The notes beneath the pieces were generated by a model. The model made no database searches and was not told the DNA's origin. It was given only the letters and a program-made list of their open reading frames with translations. Both the position numbers and the translations under genes were made by a program. A DNA stretch of 64,000 nt from Pseudomonas mendocina (GTDB lineage Bacteria; Pseudomonadota; Gammaproteobacteria; Pseudomonadales; Pseudomonadaceae), in NCBI RefSeq assembly GCF_900636545.1, contig NZ_LR134290.1, positions 2,542,001-2,606,000 on the forward strand, written 5' to 3'. Shown here in pieces: positions 10,716 to 23,508 of the stretch. Positions within the stretch are counted from its first letter, which is position 1; every line of letters begins with the position of its first letter.

Positions 10716-11396
10716 CTAGGCAAGCCAGTCAGCTTGGCTCGGCAGATCGAGATGGTTCTGCAGATAGTCGGCAAAACGAGCGCGCGGTATGGCTCTGGCG
10801 CCGAAGCTGTGCAGGTGCTGGGTAGGCATCTGGCAATCGATGAGCACGAAACCCCATTGCTGCAGCTTGCCAACGAGCGTAGCGAAGCCAATCTTGGATG
10901 CGTTGTCGGCACGGCTGAACATTGATTCGCCGAAGAACAGTTGGCCCATGGCCAGGCCGTAAAGACCGCCAACCAGCTCGTCCTCCTGCCAGACCTCCAC
11001 CGAATGAGCGATACCGCGTTGATGCAACTGCAGATAGGCGTCCTGCATGCCTGGGGTGATCCAGGTGCCGTCGGCGTATGAGCGCGGTGCAGCGCAGGCT
11101 GCGATGACGGCTGCGAAATCCTGATCGAAGGTGACGCGATAGCGCTGTTGGCGCAGCAATTTGGCCAGGCTACGGGAAACGTGGAGTTCCTCAGGGAAGA
11201 GCACTGTGCGTGGGTCCGGTGACCACCAGAGGATCGGCTGGCCATCCTGGAACCAGGGGAAACAGCCATGCCGATAGGCGCTGACCAGGCGGTCGGCACT
11301 CAGGTCGCCGCCGGCTGCCAGCAAGCCGTTGGGCTCGCGCATGGCTTTGGCCAGTGGCGGGAACTGTAGGGAGTCACGTTGCAGCCAGGTCAGCAT
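10716..11396 (-). CDS. aat: Leucyl/phenylalanyl-tRNA-protein transferase Aat
   Basis: 226 residues with the family signature YRHGCFPWF followed by [12 protein letters not shown] near residue 60. Aat adds Leu or Phe to N-terminal Lys/Arg, creating primary N-degrons for ClpS-ClpAP. It sits between trxB and bpt on the minus strand; aat, bpt and infA probably share a transcript. Confidence 0.97.
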   Translation of the reverse strand: MLTWLQRDSLQFPPLAKAMREPNGLLAAGGDLSADRLVSAYRHGCFPWFQDGQPILWWSPDPRTVLFPEELHVSRSLAKLLRQQRYRVTFDQDFAAVIAACAAPRSYADGTWITPGMQDAYLQLHQRGIAHSVEVWQEDELVGGLYGLAMGQLFFGESMFSRADNASKIGFATLVGKLQQWGFVLIDCQMPTQHLHSFGARAIPRARFADYLQNHLDLPSQADWLA

Positions 11397-11450
11397 GCGC
11401 GTTGGTCCAGCGGGGCAGAGGAGGGCGAGCAGGTCGCTCGCCCTGGTCCA

Positions 11451-12479
<1,029 letters not shown>

Positions 12480-12595
12480 CTACACCGAAGCAGGGTAGGT
12501 GCGGGAGCACGCTGATTGGCCTACTCGCCAGGCTGGCCCTACAATAGGCCGCTTCTGCGGTTAACCATCAGATGGACGCGCCTGAGGCGCAGGAA

Positions 12596-15001
12596 ATGGC
12601 TGTTTTGAAGAATTCCACCACCCAGATCAACGATTGGCGCCAGAAACTTCAGTATCGACTGAAGGAAGGTGCGTTGATCGCCCTGGGCGCAATGTGCCTC
12701 TATCTGTTGATGGCACTGTTGACCTACAACGTTGCCGATCCGGCCTGGGACAACAGCGTGCAGGTCGAGCGCATCATCAATGCAGGCGGCAGCATTGGCG
12801 CCTGGCTCTCCAGTGCGTTGTTTGGCGCCCTGGGTTATTTCGCCTACATCTTTCCGCTTCTGTTGGCCGCCAAGACCTGGCAGGTCTTCCGCACCCGCAA
12901 TCAACCCTGGCACTGGAATGGCTGGCTGTTTTCCTGGCACAGCATCGGCCTGGTTTTCCTGATCCTGTCCGGCGCCGCGCTGGGTGACATTCATTTCTCT
13001 GCCGCTGCCGGGATGCAAGGCTCTGGCGGCGGTATGCTCGGTGCCAGCCTGGGCGATCTGGCCGTGCACGCACTGAACGTGCAGGGCAGCACACTGGTGT
13101 TCCTGGCGCTGTTCCTGTTTGGTCTGACCGTATTCACCGACCTGTCCTGGTTCCGGGTAATGGACCTGACGGGCAAGATCACGCTCGATCTGATCGAACT
13201 GATCCAGGGCATTATCACCGGCTGGTGGAATGCGCGCAGCGAGCGCAAGCAGATGAAGATCCAGCTGCGCGAGCTGGACGAGCGGGTCACCGAAGTGGCG
13301 GCACCTGTAGTATCCGACCGTCGCGAGCAGGCCAAGGTCAAGGAACGCCTGCTCGAACGCGAGGAGTCGCTGAGCAAACACATGAGCGAGCGCGAGAAGC
13401 GCCCGGCGCCGGTGATCACCCCGCCAGCACCGCCCAAGGCAGCGGAGCCGAGCAAGCGGGTACTCAAGGAGAAACAGGCACCTCTGTTCGTCGATACTGC
13501 TGTCGAAGGCAGCCTGCCGCCGATTTCCATCCTCGATGTCGCCGAGAAGAAGCAGAAGCAGTTCTCCCCTGAGTCGCTGGAGGCCATGTCGCGTCTGCTG
13601 GAGATCAAGCTCAAGGAGTTCGGCGTCGATGTGGTGGTCGAGTCCGTACATCCCGGTCCGGTGATTACCCGTTTCGAAATCCAGCCTGCTGCGGGGGTGA
13701 AGGTCAGCCGCATCTCCAACCTGGCCAAGGACCTGGCGCGCTCGATGGCGATGGTCAGCGTGCGCGTGGTCGAAGTGATTCCCGGCAAGACCACCGTGGG
13801 CATCGAGGTGCCCAACGAGGATCGGCAGATCGTGCGCTTCTCCGAAGTGCTATCCTCCAGCGAATACGATGATGCCAAGTCGCCGGTCACCCTGGCGTTG
13901 GGTCATGATATCGGCGGTCGCCCGGTCATCGCCGACCTGGCCAAGATGCCGCACCTGCTGGTGGCCGGTACTACCGGTTCCGGTAAGTCGGTGGGCGTCA
14001 ACGCCATGATCCTGTCGGTGCTGTTCAAGTCCACGCCGGAAGAGGCGCGGATGATCATGATCGACCCGAAAATGCTCGAACTGTCGATCTACGAAGGTAT
14101 TCCCCACCTGCTGTGCCCGGTCGTCACCGACATGAAGGAAGCCGCCAATGCGCTGCGCTGGTCGGTGGCCGAGATGGAGCGTCGTTACAAGCTGATGGCG
14201 GCCATGGGCGTGCGCAACCTGGCGGGCTTCAACCGCAAGGTGAAAGACGCCATCGACGCCGGCACCCCGCTGCATGATCCGCTCTACAAGCGCGAGTCGA
14301 TGGACGACGAGCCGCCGTACCTGAAGACGCTGCCGACTATCGTCGTGGTCGTGGACGAATTCGCCGACATGATGATGATTGTCGGCAAGAAGGTCGAAGA
14401 GCTGATCGCGCGTATCGCGCAGAAGGCGCGTGCCGCCGGTATTCACCTGATCCTCGCGACCCAGCGCCCATCGGTGGACGTGATCACCGGCCTGATCAAG
14501 GCCAACATTCCGACCCGTATGGCCTTCCAGGTATCGAGCAAGATCGACTCGCGCACCATTCTCGATCAGGGCGGCGCCGAGCAGTTGCTTGGCCATGGTG
14601 ACATGCTCTATCTGCCGCCTGGAACAGGCCTGCCGATTCGCGTGCACGGCGCCTTCGTCTCCGACGACGAGGTGCATCGTGTCGTCGAAGCGTGGAAGCA
14701 GCGCGGCGCACCGGACTACATCGAGGACATCCTTGCAGGCGTCGAGGAGAGCGGCAGCGGCTTCGAAGGCGGTGGTGGCGAAGGTGGTGAGGGCAGCGAG
14801 GAAGACCCGCTGTACGACGAGGCTGTCAATTTCGTGCTGGAAAGCCGTCGCGCCTCCATTTCCGCGGTGCAGCGCAAGCTGAAGATCGGCTACAACCGCG
14901 CAGCACGGATGATCGAAGCGATGGAAATGGCCGGCGTGGTCAGCTCGATGAATACCAACGGTTCGCGCGAGGTGCTCGCGCCAGGTTCATCGCGCGACTG
15001 A
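12596..15001 (+). CDS. ftsK: DNA translocase FtsK
   Basis: About 801 residues from the ATG at 12596 ([13 protein letters not shown], with GAGG upstream); an alternative in-frame ATG at 12572 adds eight residues. The N-terminus has four to five membrane segments (residues about 25-190), then a short charged linker, the RecA-like motor with Walker A GTTGSGKS at about 458-465, and a C-terminal winged-helix gamma domain (from about 740) that reads KOPS. A Gly/Glu-rich spacer ([13 protein letters not shown]) joins motor and gamma. FtsK pumps chromosome termini and activates XerCD at dif at the septum. Confidence 0.96.
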   Translation: MAVLKNSTTQINDWRQKLQYRLKEGALIALGAMCLYLLMALLTYNVADPAWDNSVQVERIINAGGSIGAWLSSALFGALGYFAYIFPLLLAAKTWQVFRTRNQPWHWNGWLFSWHSIGLVFLILSGAALGDIHFSAAAGMQGSGGGMLGASLGDLAVHALNVQGSTLVFLALFLFGLTVFTDLSWFRVMDLTGKITLDLIELIQGIITGWWNARSERKQMKIQLRELDERVTEVAAPVVSDRREQAKVKERLLEREESLSKHMSEREKRPAPVITPPAPPKAAEPSKRVLKEKQAPLFVDTAVEGSLPPISILDVAEKKQKQFSPESLEAMSRLLEIKLKEFGVDVVVESVHPGPVITRFEIQPAAGVKVSRISNLAKDLARSMAMVSVRVVEVIPGKTTVGIEVPNEDRQIVRFSEVLSSSEYDDAKSPVTLALGHDIGGRPVIADLAKMPHLLVAGTTGSGKSVGVNAMILSVLFKSTPEEARMIMIDPKMLELSIYEGIPHLLCPVVTDMKEAANALRWSVAEMERRYKLMAAMGVRNLAGFNRKVKDAIDAGTPLHDPLYKRESMDDEPPYLKTLPTIVVVVDEFADMMMIVGKKVEELIARIAQKARAAGIHLILATQRPSVDVITGLIKANIPTRMAFQVSSKIDSRTILDQGGAEQLLGHGDMLYLPPGTGLPIRVHGAFVSDDEVHRVVEAWKQRGAPDYIEDILAGVEESGSGFEGGGGEGGEGSEEDPLYDEAVNFVLESRRASISAVQRKLKIGYNRAARMIEAMEMAGVVSSMNTNGSREVLAPGSSRD

Positions 15002-15117
15002 TCGCGGATAAACCGCCCGGTTGGCGGTCTACAGGATTCACGGCAGCTCATGATGCTGCCGAGCAGTGCGGGGTGCGGAGTCGCCCCGTCATTCTCATAC
15101 GGACTCAAGGGGTTTAT

Positions 15118-15744
15118 ATGCGTGTTATTCGCCTGCTGATGCTGGCTGCTCTGAGCTTTACCCTGCTGACCGCCCAGGCTGACGAAGAGGCGGCCACCAA
15201 GCGCCTGACCGAACTGCTCAACCAGGCGCAAACCATCAACGCCCGTTTTTCCCAGCTGACCCTGGATGCCAGCGGCACCCAGCTGCAGGAAACCGCCGGC
15301 GAGCTGGTACTCAAGCGTCCTGGCCTGTTCCGCTGGCATACCGATCAGCCGATGGAGCAACTGCTGGTTTCCAATGGTGAAAAGGTCTGGCTGTATGACC
15401 CGGATCTGGAGCAGGTGACTATCCAGACCCTTGATCAGCGCCTGACCCACACTCCGGCCTTGTTGCTGTCCGGTGATGTGTCGCAGATTCGCGAGAACTT
15501 CGAGATCGACTACAAGGAAGGTGGCAGCGTGGTCGACTTCATTCTCAAGCCCAAGGCAAAGGACAGCCTGTTCGACAGCCTGCGCCTGTCGTTCCGCAAC
15601 CGCATGCTCAACGATATGCAACTGATCGACAGCATTGGTCAGCGTACCAACATCCTGTTCCTCAATGTGAAGATGAACGAGCCGGTCGATGATGGGCAGT
15701 TCACCTTCGACATTCCGGAAGGTGCGGACGTCATCCAGGAGTAA
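15118..15744 (+). CDS. lolA: Outer-membrane lipoprotein carrier protein LolA
   Basis: 208 residues from the ATG at 15118. Residues 1-20 form a signal peptide ([20 protein letters not shown], cleavage before ADEE). The mature part is the incomplete beta-barrel LolA fold ([14 protein letters not shown]...; [11 protein letters not shown]). It shuttles lipoproteins from LolCDE to LolB through the periplasm. The frame opens at 15073, but only the downstream ATG gives a proper signal sequence. rarA follows after 3 bp, so they are cotranscribed. Confidence 0.96.
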   Translation: MRVIRLLMLAALSFTLLTAQADEEAATKRLTELLNQAQTINARFSQLTLDASGTQLQETAGELVLKRPGLFRWHTDQPMEQLLVSNGEKVWLYDPDLEQVTIQTLDQRLTHTPALLLSGDVSQIRENFEIDYKEGGSVVDFILKPKAKDSLFDSLRLSFRNRMLNDMQLIDSIGQRTNILFLNVKMNEPVDDGQFTFDIPEGADVIQE

Positions 15745-15747
15745 GAC

Positions 15748-17073
15748 GTGGATCTGTTCGGTCGCCAACCTGTCGCGCAGCCGCTGGCTGCGCGTTTGCG
15801 TGCCACCAGCCTGGACGAGTACGTCGGGCAGGAGCATGTGCTGGCGCCGGGTAAGCCACTGCGCGAGGCGCTGGAGCAGGGCGCCTTGCACTCGATGATC
15901 TTCTGGGGGCCGCCCGGGGTGGGCAAGACCACCCTGGCGCGTCTGCTGGCCAAGGTCACCGATGCTCATTTCGAGACCATCTCGGCCGTTTTGTCAGGTG
16001 TGAAGGAAATCCGTCAGGCTGTCGAGGTGGCTCAGCAGCATGCGGCGCAGTACGGCCGTCGCACCATCCTCTTCGTCGACGAGGTGCATCGCTTCAACAA
16101 GAGCCAGCAGGACGCCTTCCTGCCTTACGTTGAAGATGGCACGCTGATTTTCATCGGCGCGACTACCGAAAACCCCTCCTTCGAACTCAACAATGCCTTG
16201 CTGTCCCGCGCTCGCGTCTACGTGCTCAAGAGCCTCGACGAAGCGGCCATGCGTAAGCTGGTCAATCGTGCCTTGAGTGATCCGAAAGGCTTGGGCGAGC
16301 GTCACCTGAGCCTGCCGGACGACGCCTTTCAGATTCTTCTGGCTGCCGCTGACGGTGATGGCCGCCGCCTGCTCAATTTCCTCGAGAACGCCGCGGACCT
16401 GGCGGAGGATGATGGCGAGATCGGCGTCGAACTGCTGCAGAATCTGCTGGGTGACAGCCGCCGACGTTTCGACAAGGGCGGCGAGGCCTTCTACGACCAG
16501 ATATCCGCGCTGCACAAGTCGGTGCGAGGCTCCAGTCCGGACGGCGCGCTGTACTGGTACGCGCGGATGCTCGACGGCGGCTGCGATCCGCTGTACATCG
16601 CCCGCCGCGTGGTGCGCATGGCCAGCGAAGACATTGGCAATGCTGACCCACGCGCGCTGACCCTATGTCTTAACGCCTGGGATGTCCAGGAGCGCCTGGG
16701 CAGCCCGGAAGGCGAATTGGCCGTGGCCCAGGCCATCGTGTATCTGGCCTGTGCACCCAAGAGCAACGCTGTCTATATGGCGTTCAAGGCGGCCATGCGC
16801 GATGCCGCCGAGCAGGGTTCGCAGGAGGTCCCGCTGCACCTGCGCAATGCGCCGACCAAGCTGATGAAGCAGCTCGGCTACGGCGATGAATACCGCTATG
16901 CCCACGACGAGCCGGATGCTTACGCTGCGGGCGAGGATTACTTCCCCGAGAGCCTGCAGCCGCGTCAGTACTACGACCCTGTGCCGCGCGGCCTGGAGCT
17001 GAAGATTCGCGACAAGCTGCTGCATTTGCGCAGCCTGGACGCTGCGAGCCCGAGGCGGAGGAGAGCACCATGA
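15748..17073 (+). CDS. rarA: Replication-associated recombination protein RarA (MgsA)
   Basis: 441 residues, GTG start at 15748, three bases after lolA. The AAA+ ATPase has Walker A GPPGVGKT at 54-61 and Walker [11 protein letters not shown], then a C-terminal MgsA domain. It acts on stalled forks and interacts with SSB and the clamp loader family. Its stop overlaps the crcB start (ATGA), suggesting a lolA-rarA-crcB operon. Confidence 0.96.
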   Translation: MDLFGRQPVAQPLAARLRATSLDEYVGQEHVLAPGKPLREALEQGALHSMIFWGPPGVGKTTLARLLAKVTDAHFETISAVLSGVKEIRQAVEVAQQHAAQYGRRTILFVDEVHRFNKSQQDAFLPYVEDGTLIFIGATTENPSFELNNALLSRARVYVLKSLDEAAMRKLVNRALSDPKGLGERHLSLPDDAFQILLAAADGDGRRLLNFLENAADLAEDDGEIGVELLQNLLGDSRRRFDKGGEAFYDQISALHKSVRGSSPDGALYWYARMLDGGCDPLYIARRVVRMASEDIGNADPRALTLCLNAWDVQERLGSPEGELAVAQAIVYLACAPKSNAVYMAFKAAMRDAAEQGSQEVPLHLRNAPTKLMKQLGYGDEYRYAHDEPDAYAAGEDYFPESLQPRQYYDPVPRGLELKIRDKLLHLRSLDAASPRRRRAP

Positions 17074-17450
17074 TCCGCGTCGCGCTTGCCGTAGCTGCTG
17101 GGGGCGCGGTTGGCTCGGTGCTGCGGTTTCTGGCTTCCAGCTGGGTCGCGGGCAATTGGCCAAGGCACTTTTATCTGGGCACCTTTGCCGTCAACCTCGT
17201 TGGCTGCCTGTTGATCGGCTTGCTTTCGGGGCTGTTCCTCACGCGTACCGACCTTCCACTGGAGCTGCGCACGGGGTTGATTACCGGCGTTTTGGGCGGT
17301 TTCACCACTTTTTCATCCTTCAGCCTGGAAATCATGAAACTGATCGAGGGTGGTCGCGCAGTCGAGGCGCTCGGCTACCTGGCGTTCAGCATCATCGGCG
17401 GTCTGCTGGCGGCCTGGGCAGGTTTGAGCCTGGCTCGTTTGGCGGCCTGA
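17070..17450 (+). CDS. crcB: Fluoride-specific ion channel CrcB/Fluc
   Basis: 126 residues with four hydrophobic segments and the Fluc signature [15 protein letters not shown] near residue 71, plus AVNLVGC, which contributes the pore Asn. The dual-topology dimer exports fluoride. No fluoride riboswitch is seen in front of it; expression appears to depend on rarA, which it overlaps by 4 bp. Confidence 0.94.
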   Translation: MIRVALAVAAGGAVGSVLRFLASSWVAGNWPRHFYLGTFAVNLVGCLLIGLLSGLFLTRTDLPLELRTGLITGVLGGFTTFSSFSLEIMKLIEGGRAVEALGYLAFSIIGGLLAAWAGLSLARLAA

Positions 17451-17457
17451 CCTGGCA

Positions 17458-17500
17458 GCAGGCTGTTGAAAAGAACGCAGGTGGTTTTTCAACAGCCTGC
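17458..17500. repeat. 15-bp inverted repeat after crcB
   Basis: Arms GCAGGCTGTTGAAAA (17458-17472) and its complement (17486-17500) are perfect and separated by 13 bases. There is no T run after it, so it is either a weak terminator of lolA-rarA-crcB or a dispersed repeat; AGCAGGCTGTTGAAAAA-type pieces are frequent in pseudomonads (from memory). Confidence 0.6.
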
Positions 17501-17564
17501 TAAGGCTTTACACTCCACAACCCGCGCCACAGTGCCGGCCATCATCATTTCGCTGTTGTATTGA

Positions 17565-18854
<1,290 letters not shown>

Positions 18855-18875
18855 ACCGCGATCGGTTCGCATCAT

Positions 18876-18906
18876 ACGGGGTGGCAATGGCCGCCCCGTT
18901 TTTTAG
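18876..18906 (+). terminator. Rho-independent terminator of serS
   Basis: The stem ACGGGGTGGC/GCCGCCCCGT (one G-U pair) is followed by TTTTTT, about 20 bp past the serS stop. Confidence 0.88.
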
Positions 18907-19020
18907 GCGGCAAACGCCGTGAGCAGGGTGCGCGATGCGCATCAGGATCGGCATCAATCAATGGCGCGCACGGCGCCCCCTAAAGCTTGCCGCTCACCTT
19001 CCTCTTACGAGGTGTGATTC

Positions 19021-20409
19021 ATGCAATTCCTTCCGCTGTTCCACAAGCTGCAGGATCGCTCGGTACTGGTGATCGGCGGTGGCGAAGTCGCGCTGCGCAA
19101 GGCACGACTGCTAAGCGATGCCGGGGCTCGTCTGCGCGTTGTCGCGCCGGATATTCGTAGCGAGCTGCAGGAGCTTGCCGGCCCCGACGGCATCTTCCTG
19201 CGCGGCTACGCGAGTGGCGATTTGCAGGGGGTATCCCTGGTCATCGCTGCCACCGATGACGTTCCGCTCAATGCTCGGATTTCCGCTGAGGCCCAGGCGC
19301 TGGGTATTCCGGTCAACGTGGTGGATGCGCCGGCGCTGTGTAGCGTGATCTTTCCCGCTATCGTCGATCGCTCGCCACTGATCGTCGCTGTCAGCAGTGG
19401 CGGCGATGCTCCGGTACTGGCCAGGCTGATCCGCGCCAAGATCGAAACCTGGATTCCGGCTACCTACGGCCAGCTGGCTAACCTGGGCAAGCGCTTCCGG
19501 GAACGGGTCAAGCAGCTGTTTCCCGATGTGCAGCAACGCCGGGTGTTCTGGGAGGATGTTTTCCAGGGCCAGATTGCCGAGAGCGTTTTCTCCGGCAAGC
19601 CGCACGAGGCCGAGCGCCTGCTGGAAGAGCGGTTGGCTGGGGCTGCGCCGCGTGCGCTGGGTGAGGTGTACCTGGTCGGCGCAGGTCCGGGGGATCCGGA
19701 TTTGCTGACCTTCCGTGCCCTGCGACTGATGCAGCAGGCCGATGTGGTGCTCTACGACCGTTTGGTGGCGCCTGCGATCATCGAGCTGTGCCGGCGCGAT
19801 GCCGAACGCATCTACGTCGGCAAGCGCCGCGCCGATCACGCTGTGCCACAGGAGCAGATCAACCAACTTCTGATCGATCTGGCGCGCCAGGGCAAGCGTG
19901 TGCTGCGTCTTAAGGGCGGCGATCCGTTCATATTCGGCCGTGGCGGCGAGGAGATCGAGCAACTGGCGGTTGAGGGGATTCCGTTCCAGGTCGTGCCGGG
20001 CATCACCGCCGCGTCGGGCTGTGCAGCCTATGCGGGCATTCCGCTGACCCATCGCGACCACGCGCAGTCGGTGCGTTTCGTTACCGGTCACCTGAAGGAC
20101 GGCAGCAGTAATCTGCCATGGAAGGATCTTGTCGCGCCCGGTCAGACGCTGGTGTTCTACATGGGCCTGGTAGGGCTGCCGGGCATCTGTGAGCAACTGA
20201 TCGCGCACGGCCGCTCAGGTGCAACGCCCGCGGCATTGGTGCAACAGGGCACCACGCAGAATCAGCGCGTCTTCACTGGCACGCTGGATACCCTGCCGGA
20301 GCTGGTGGCCGAACACGAAGTGCACGCGCCTACCCTGGTGATAGTCGGGGAGGTAGTGACGCTACGTGACAAGCTGGCCTGGTTCGAAGGCGCTCAGAGC
20401 AGCATCTGA
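19021..20409 (+). CDS. cysG: Siroheme synthase CysG (trifunctional)
   Basis: 462 residues. The N-terminal CysG-B half has a Rossmann motif ([15 protein letters not shown], residues 16-30) for precorrin-2 dehydrogenase/ferrochelatase. The C-terminal CysG-A half starts at about residue 215 with the SUMT motif [12 protein letters not shown]. It converts uroporphyrinogen III to siroheme for sulfite and assimilatory nitrite reductases. Monocistronic, convergent with yqjG. Confidence 0.97.
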   Translation: MQFLPLFHKLQDRSVLVIGGGEVALRKARLLSDAGARLRVVAPDIRSELQELAGPDGIFLRGYASGDLQGVSLVIAATDDVPLNARISAEAQALGIPVNVVDAPALCSVIFPAIVDRSPLIVAVSSGGDAPVLARLIRAKIETWIPATYGQLANLGKRFRERVKQLFPDVQQRRVFWEDVFQGQIAESVFSGKPHEAERLLEERLAGAAPRALGEVYLVGAGPGDPDLLTFRALRLMQQADVVLYDRLVAPAIIELCRRDAERIYVGKRRADHAVPQEQINQLLIDLARQGKRVLRLKGGDPFIFGRGGEEIEQLAVEGIPFQVVPGITAASGCAAYAGIPLTHRDHAQSVRFVTGHLKDGSSNLPWKDLVAPGQTLVFYMGLVGLPGICEQLIAHGRSGATPAALVQQGTTQNQRVFTGTLDTLPELVAEHEVHAPTLVIVGEVVTLRDKLAWFEGAQSSI

Positions 20410-20417
20410 CGCAGCGA

Positions 20418-20446
20418 GACTGAAGCCCCTTTGCGAGGCTTCAGTC
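20418..20446. terminator. Hairpin between cysG and yqjG
   Basis: Inverted repeat GACTGAAGCC (20418-20427)/GGCTTCAGTC (20437-20446), 9-base loop, between convergent genes. No clear T run, so its strength as a terminator is uncertain. Confidence 0.65.
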
Positions 20447-20453
20447 ATCGCCA

Positions 20454-21452
20454 TCAACGCTTGAATACACCTTTGCCCGGCAGGCGCTGGCGATCATATG
20501 CGCGCGTGAAGTCCTGTTGCGGCCCCTTGGGAATCACGCCGGTCGGATTGATGGTGGCGTGGCTGGCGTAGTAGTGCGACTTGATGTGAGTGAAGTCCAC
20601 CGTCTCGGCGATGCCTGGCCATTGGTACAGCTCGCGCAGCCAGTTGGACAGGTTCGGGTAGTCCTCGATGCGCCGCAGGTTGCACTTGAAGTGCCCGTGA
20701 TAGACGGCGTCGAAGCGAATCAGCGTGGTGAAAAGGCGGATGTCCGCTTCGGTCAGGTATTCGCCTGCCAGGTAGCGGTCGCTGTCTAGCAGCGCTTCCA
20801 GCTCGTCGAGCATGGCGAACAGCTCGTCGAAGGCTTCCTCATAAGCTTCCTGGGTCGTGGCGAAGCCGGCGCGATAGACACCATTGTTCACTGCCGGGTA
20901 GATACGCTCGTTGAGGTCGTCGATACGCTCGCGTAACGGCTCGGGGTAGAAGTCCAGGGTGTTGCCGGTCAGGCCATCGAATGCACTGTTGAACATGCGG
21001 ATGATCTCCGCCGATTCGTTGCTGACGATGCCGCCGCTCTGCTTGTCCCACAACACGGGTACGGTGACGCGGCCGGTGTAGTGACGGTCATCGGCGGTGT
21101 AGCGCTGGTGCATGTAGCTCAGGTTGTCGAGGTGATCACCGCTGGAGCCGGTGTCGCGATCGAAGGTCCAGCCTTGCTCACGCATCAGCCAACTGACTAT
21201 CGATACGTCGATCAGGGATTCCAGCCCCTTGAGCTTGCGCAGGATCAGCGTGCGATGAGCCCACGGGCAGGCCAGAGAAACGTACAGGTGATAACGCCCG
21301 GCCTCGGCCTTGAAGCCGCCATCGCCACTCGGTCCGGCGCTGCCATCAGCGGTCACCCAGTTGCGGCGTTGTGCGCTCTCGCGCTGGAAGCGGCCACTGT
21401 TGCCGGTGTCATACCACTGGTCGTGCCAGCGCCCATCGATCAACAAGCCCAT
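20454..21452 (-). CDS. yqjG: Glutathionyl-hydroquinone reductase (YqjG/Xi-class GST)
   Basis: 332 residues. The N-terminal thioredoxin-like domain carries the catalytic Cys62 in the family motif ACPWAHRT, and an all-alpha GST C-terminal domain follows. Xi-class enzymes remove glutathione from glutathionyl-hydroquinones and use Cys rather than Tyr/Ser. It sits alone between cysG and the ybiB-tus block. Related glutathione genes in the window are gor (51.2 kb) and the ybdK-type ligase (59.9 kb). Confidence 0.93.
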   Translation of the reverse strand: MGLLIDGRWHDQWYDTGNSGRFQRESAQRRNWVTADGSAGPSGDGGFKAEAGRYHLYVSLACPWAHRTLILRKLKGLESLIDVSIVSWLMREQGWTFDRDTGSSGDHLDNLSYMHQRYTADDRHYTGRVTVPVLWDKQSGGIVSNESAEIIRMFNSAFDGLTGNTLDFYPEPLRERIDDLNERIYPAVNNGVYRAGFATTQEAYEEAFDELFAMLDELEALLDSDRYLAGEYLTEADIRLFTTLIRFDAVYHGHFKCNLRRIEDYPNLSNWLRELYQWPGIAETVDFTHIKSHYYASHATINPTGVIPKGPQQDFTRAYDRQRLPGKGVFKR

Positions 21453-21537
21453 AGCGCTTGCCTCCGTTCAGAATGAACCTGAAGTCTAGCGACATGAAGT
21501 CGATTGAAAGGTGGAAAAAGCTGGCTTAAAGAATCGA

Positions 21538-22521
21538 TCAATTCGATTGAAGGCGTGCATCCCAGCGGTGTTGCGCCTGTTGGAAAGCCTCATTGCGGGC
21601 CACGCCCAATCCGCGCAGCGCGGTCGCCATGGTGGCGATCACTGCCAGGCGCCCGTAGGCATCCTCATGCTCGCCGCGCCAGAACGCCCCCAGCATGTCT
21701 GTGTCGAGCCGTTCGGGCTTGACGTGACGCTGTGCCGAGAGCGCTGGCCATTCCTCGTCCCAATCCTTGCCGTTCCGCGTGCCATACAGATGGCAGGCCG
21801 CATCAGGGTTGACTTCGATCTCGCCACCTTCGCCCTTGATCACGATGGCTTCATCGCCCAGCAGGCGACTGGCCTCGCGGTGCACGGCCTGATAGCCAGG
21901 GTGAAAGATGCTCTGCAATCCGCAGCGGGCGCCGAGTGGGTTGATCACGCGCGCCAGGGAATGAATGGGTGAGCGCAGGCCGAGGGTATTGCGCAAGTCG
22001 ATCATGTGTTGCAGTGCCGGCATCCAATCACCCAGGTAGCTGTAGGCTAGGCCGTGCTGATCGAGCGCAACCGCCACATTCTGCCAATCACGGCAGTAGG
22101 CGATATCCAGTTTTGCCAGTAGTTGCTCGGTATAAAGGCGCCCGGCAGTATGCGCGCCACCGCCGTGCATGAAGATGCGCACGCCGCTGGCGGCCAACGC
22201 CTTGGCGGCCAGCAGATACCAGGGCAGATGGCGCTTTTTGCCGGCGTAGCTGGGCCAGTCCAGATCGACCTGGATGGTGGGTGCAGCCAGCCGCGGGCGG
22301 ATGGCTTCGGTGAAACCGGCGAGCTCCTCTGCGCTTTCCTCCTTGTGCCGCAGTAGCATCAGGAAGGCGCCGAGCTGGGCGTCCTCGACCTTGCCATCGA
22401 GCAGCATGCCCATGGCTTCGCGGGCTTCGTCGCGTGTCAGCCCGCGTGCACCGCGTTTGCCCTTGCCGAGAATGCGCACGAACTGGGCGAAAGGGTGTTC
22501 TTCGGGCGTGATCAGGTTCAT
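21538..22521 (-). CDS. ybiB: YbiB/TrpD2-family protein (anthranilate phosphoribosyltransferase-like fold)
   Basis: 327 residues with the glycosyl transferase family 3 N-terminal helical domain (GLTRDEAREAMGMLLDGKVEDAQLGAFLMLLRHK) and the large TrpD-like domain containing MHGGGAHT. It lacks trp-operon context. YbiB (TrpD2) in E. coli binds nucleic acid rather than making tryptophan intermediates, so I avoid the name anthranilate phosphoribosyltransferase. Its ATG overlaps the tusE stop (22521-22518), so it is translationally coupled to the sulfur relay genes. Confidence 0.87.
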   Translation of the reverse strand: MNLITPEEHPFAQFVRILGKGKRGARGLTRDEAREAMGMLLDGKVEDAQLGAFLMLLRHKEESAEELAGFTEAIRPRLAAPTIQVDLDWPSYAGKKRHLPWYLLAAKALAASGVRIFMHGGGAHTAGRLYTEQLLAKLDIAYCRDWQNVAVALDQHGLAYSYLGDWMPALQHMIDLRNTLGLRSPIHSLARVINPLGARCGLQSIFHPGYQAVHREASRLLGDEAIVIKGEGGEIEVNPDAACHLYGTRNGKDWDEEWPALSAQRHVKPERLDTDMLGAFWRGEHEDAYGRLAVIATMATALRGLGVARNEAFQQAQHRWDARLQSN

Positions 22522-22853
22522 AGGCAGTTGGTCGGTTTCGGCAGGCCGGCGAGCTTGGCGGCGAGTTTGGCGGGGGTGCCCTTGAACAGGCGATTGAGGT
22601 GCAGGCCGTTGCCCTTGTCTGGCCCGAGTTTCAGGGCCACGTACTTGATCAGCGGACGGTTGGCCGGTGACAGCTGGAATTCGTCATAGAAGGCGCGCAA
22701 CAGGTCGAGAATTTCCCAGTGCTCATCGCTCAGTTGCAGCTCTTCGGCGGCGGCAAGCGCCTCGGCAACGGGGCGCGACCAGTCCTGCAGGTCGATGAGG
22801 TAGCCATCCTTGTCCAGGGCGATATCACGTCCGCCGACGTTAAGCGTACTCAT
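22518..22853 (-). CDS. tusE: Sulfur relay protein TusE (DsrC family)
   Basis: 111 residues with the DsrC fold and the invariant penultimate cysteine (Cys110, in KPTNCL). It accepts persulfide from TusBCD and passes it to MnmA for s2U34. As in TusE, and unlike true DsrC, only the C-terminal Cys is present in the arm. It overlaps tusB (ATGA) and ybiB (ATGA). Confidence 0.95.
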   Translation of the reverse strand: MSTLNVGGRDIALDKDGYLIDLQDWSRPVAEALAAAEELQLSDEHWEILDLLRAFYDEFQLSPANRPLIKYVALKLGPDKGNGLHLNRLFKGTPAKLAAKLAGLPKPTNCL

Positions 22854-23149
22854 AGCCAGCTGTTGACCTTTGCGTAGCGGGTGCAGAGTTCGACGAATGT
22901 CGGGTAATCCACGGACTGAACGCGCCCGCAGGCCTGCAGGCCGCGGGCGGCGAGGTCTTCATCCAGTGCGTAGAGCGCGACTCTGGCGGGCATCAGTTGC
23001 AGCGCCTGCAGGTTGGCGGTGCCGGGTTGTAGGGCATACACCGCGTCACCGCTGAGCAACAGCGCGTCGTCAGCACCCAGCAGGCGCAGGCAACTGGCCA
23101 GACGGCTGTCGGCGAATGGGGAGTGGGAAAGAACATGCAGGGTGGCCAT
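22850..23149 (-). CDS. tusB: Sulfur relay protein TusB (DsrH family)
   Basis: 99 residues (MATLHVLSHSPFADSRLASC). Its size and beginning match DsrH/TusB, the small non-catalytic subunit of the TusBCD hexamer. Its start overlaps the tusC stop by one base (TGATG), and its own stop overlaps tusE. Confidence 0.9.
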   Translation of the reverse strand: MATLHVLSHSPFADSRLASCLRLLGADDALLLSGDAVYALQPGTANLQALQLMPARVALYALDEDLAARGLQACGRVQSVDYPTFVELCTRYAKVNSWL

Positions 23150-23508
23150 CAGAGGGTGATCACCTGGTCGTAACGATTGAGGAGGGCGGTCAGCGCGTTG
23201 TCGTCGAGGCGCTCTATCGCCAGATTCAATTCGCTATCGCCAAGACCGCGTTCGACCAGGCTGCGCTGGCTAGCGTACAGATTCTCTACGCCGAACATGG
23301 GGAGTGCCTGCAGATTGGCGCCGAGGTCTTTCTGTTGCAGTCGACTAGGTTGCTGCCCGGCGCAGAGCTGAAAGACGCCGTCATCGAGAAACAGCATGCC
23401 AATGGGCAGATCGAAAGCGCCGCCAGCCAGGGCGATGTCCAATGCCTCGCGTGCGCCGGGGCCGCTCCATGGGGCCTGGCGGCTGATGATCAAGAGCGAC
23501 TTGTTCAT
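23149..23508 (-). CDS. tusC: Sulfur relay protein TusC (DsrF family)
   Basis: 119 residues (MNKSLLIISRQAPWSGPGAREALDIALAGG), the DsrE/F fold typical of TusC. It is part of TusBCD, which takes sulfur from TusA (not in this window) and hands it to TusE. The start codon is immediately before the tusD stop. Confidence 0.93.
   Translation of the reverse strand: MNKSLLIISRQAPWSGPGAREALDIALAGGAFDLPIGMLFLDDGVFQLCAGQQPSRLQQKDLGANLQALPMFGVENLYASQRSLVERGLGDSELNLAIERLDDNALTALLNRYDQVITL

Noticed and set aside
17070..17450. Fluoride riboswitch in front of crcB
   Set aside because: crcB overlaps rarA by 4 bp, leaving no leader, and no crcB-motif structure is visible.
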